From JAAYAN01 sp964437215 (lineage in GTDB: Bacteria > Bacteroidota > Ignavibacteria > Ignavibacteriales > Melioribacteraceae), in contig CAYTFZ010000033.1 of the NCBI GenBank assembly GCA_964437215.1, forward strand, positions 1 through 23,236: 23,236 nucleotides of DNA, given 5' to 3'. Positions within the stretch are counted from its first letter, which is position 1, and each line of letters opens with the position of its first letter. Shown here piece after piece: positions 23,203-23,236 of the stretch. The notes beneath the pieces are model-generated. The model worked only from the letters and a program-made list of their open reading frames with translations. It did no database searches and was not told the DNA's origin. The translations under genes were made by a program, and so were the position numbers.

Positions 23203-23236
23203 AATCAGCTCTAAGTTTTCAGTTATAAGTTTTAAG
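23203..23236. other. Non-coding tail at the window edge
   Basis: Thirty-four AT-rich bases after the helicase stop. They contain a small direct repeat of TAAGTTTT but no recognisable terminator or gene before the window ends. Confidence 0.5.

Noticed and set aside
1..23236. CRISPR array, tRNA, rRNA or transposase
   Set aside because: I saw no regularly spaced repeats, no tRNA-like cloverleaf or rRNA sequence and no transposase motif. The only repeats are short palindromes and the artefactual 55-mer.

Overview
The window is AT-rich bacterial DNA with standard-code genes, Shine-Dalgarno starts and tight operons. A PG_1098-like THUMP/SAM methyltransferase, FloA, ClpC, an orphan Rhs end and many short intergenic palindromes suggest the Bacteroidota/Ignavibacteriota (FCB) group, possibly an Ignavibacteria-type organism. 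This is inferred from gene content; there is no rRNA or other marker here to prove it. I found no tRNA, rRNA, CRISPR array, transposase or phage gene.

Layout. Everything from 346 to 19454 is on the minus strand; 19679-23202 is on the plus strand. Positions 1-345 are non-coding and rich in hairpins. Positions 346-1705 are accessory: the orphan C-terminal end of an Rhs protein with a toxin-like tip, followed one base later by a small lipoprotein that is the natural candidate for its immunity protein. Next come a secreted esterase (1810-2694), a GTG-started three-helix membrane protein (2723-3520) and an overlapping potA-potB-potC spermidine/putrescine-type importer (3564-6383) whose binding protein PotD is not in the window. 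A second cluster (6546-9245) holds a THUMP-like methyltransferase, a YecE/DUF72 protein and a YjbQ protein. The YecE gene is broken only by the assembly: a 100-N gap is flanked by two identical 55-base copies, and collapsing them restores a clean 293-residue protein. lexA (9301-9915) has a near-ideal palindromic operator on its own promoter.

The largest coherent unit is a five-gene minus-strand operon (10012-16682): a processive family 2 glycosyltransferase, a small single-pass membrane protein, a membrane-anchored amidotransferase-like/deacetylase-like protein without recognisable catalytic residues, a fibronectin type III lipoprotein, and a PAS-PAS-histidine kinase-receiver hybrid with a degenerate ATPase domain. 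It looks like an envelope or extracellular polysaccharide system with its own signalling protein and is the best candidate here for something undescribed.

clpC (16920-19454) ends in a strong intrinsic terminator. It is divergent from floA (19679), which is translationally coupled to a small membrane/coiled-coil protein and a UvrD/PcrA-family helicase. The window ends just after the helicase.
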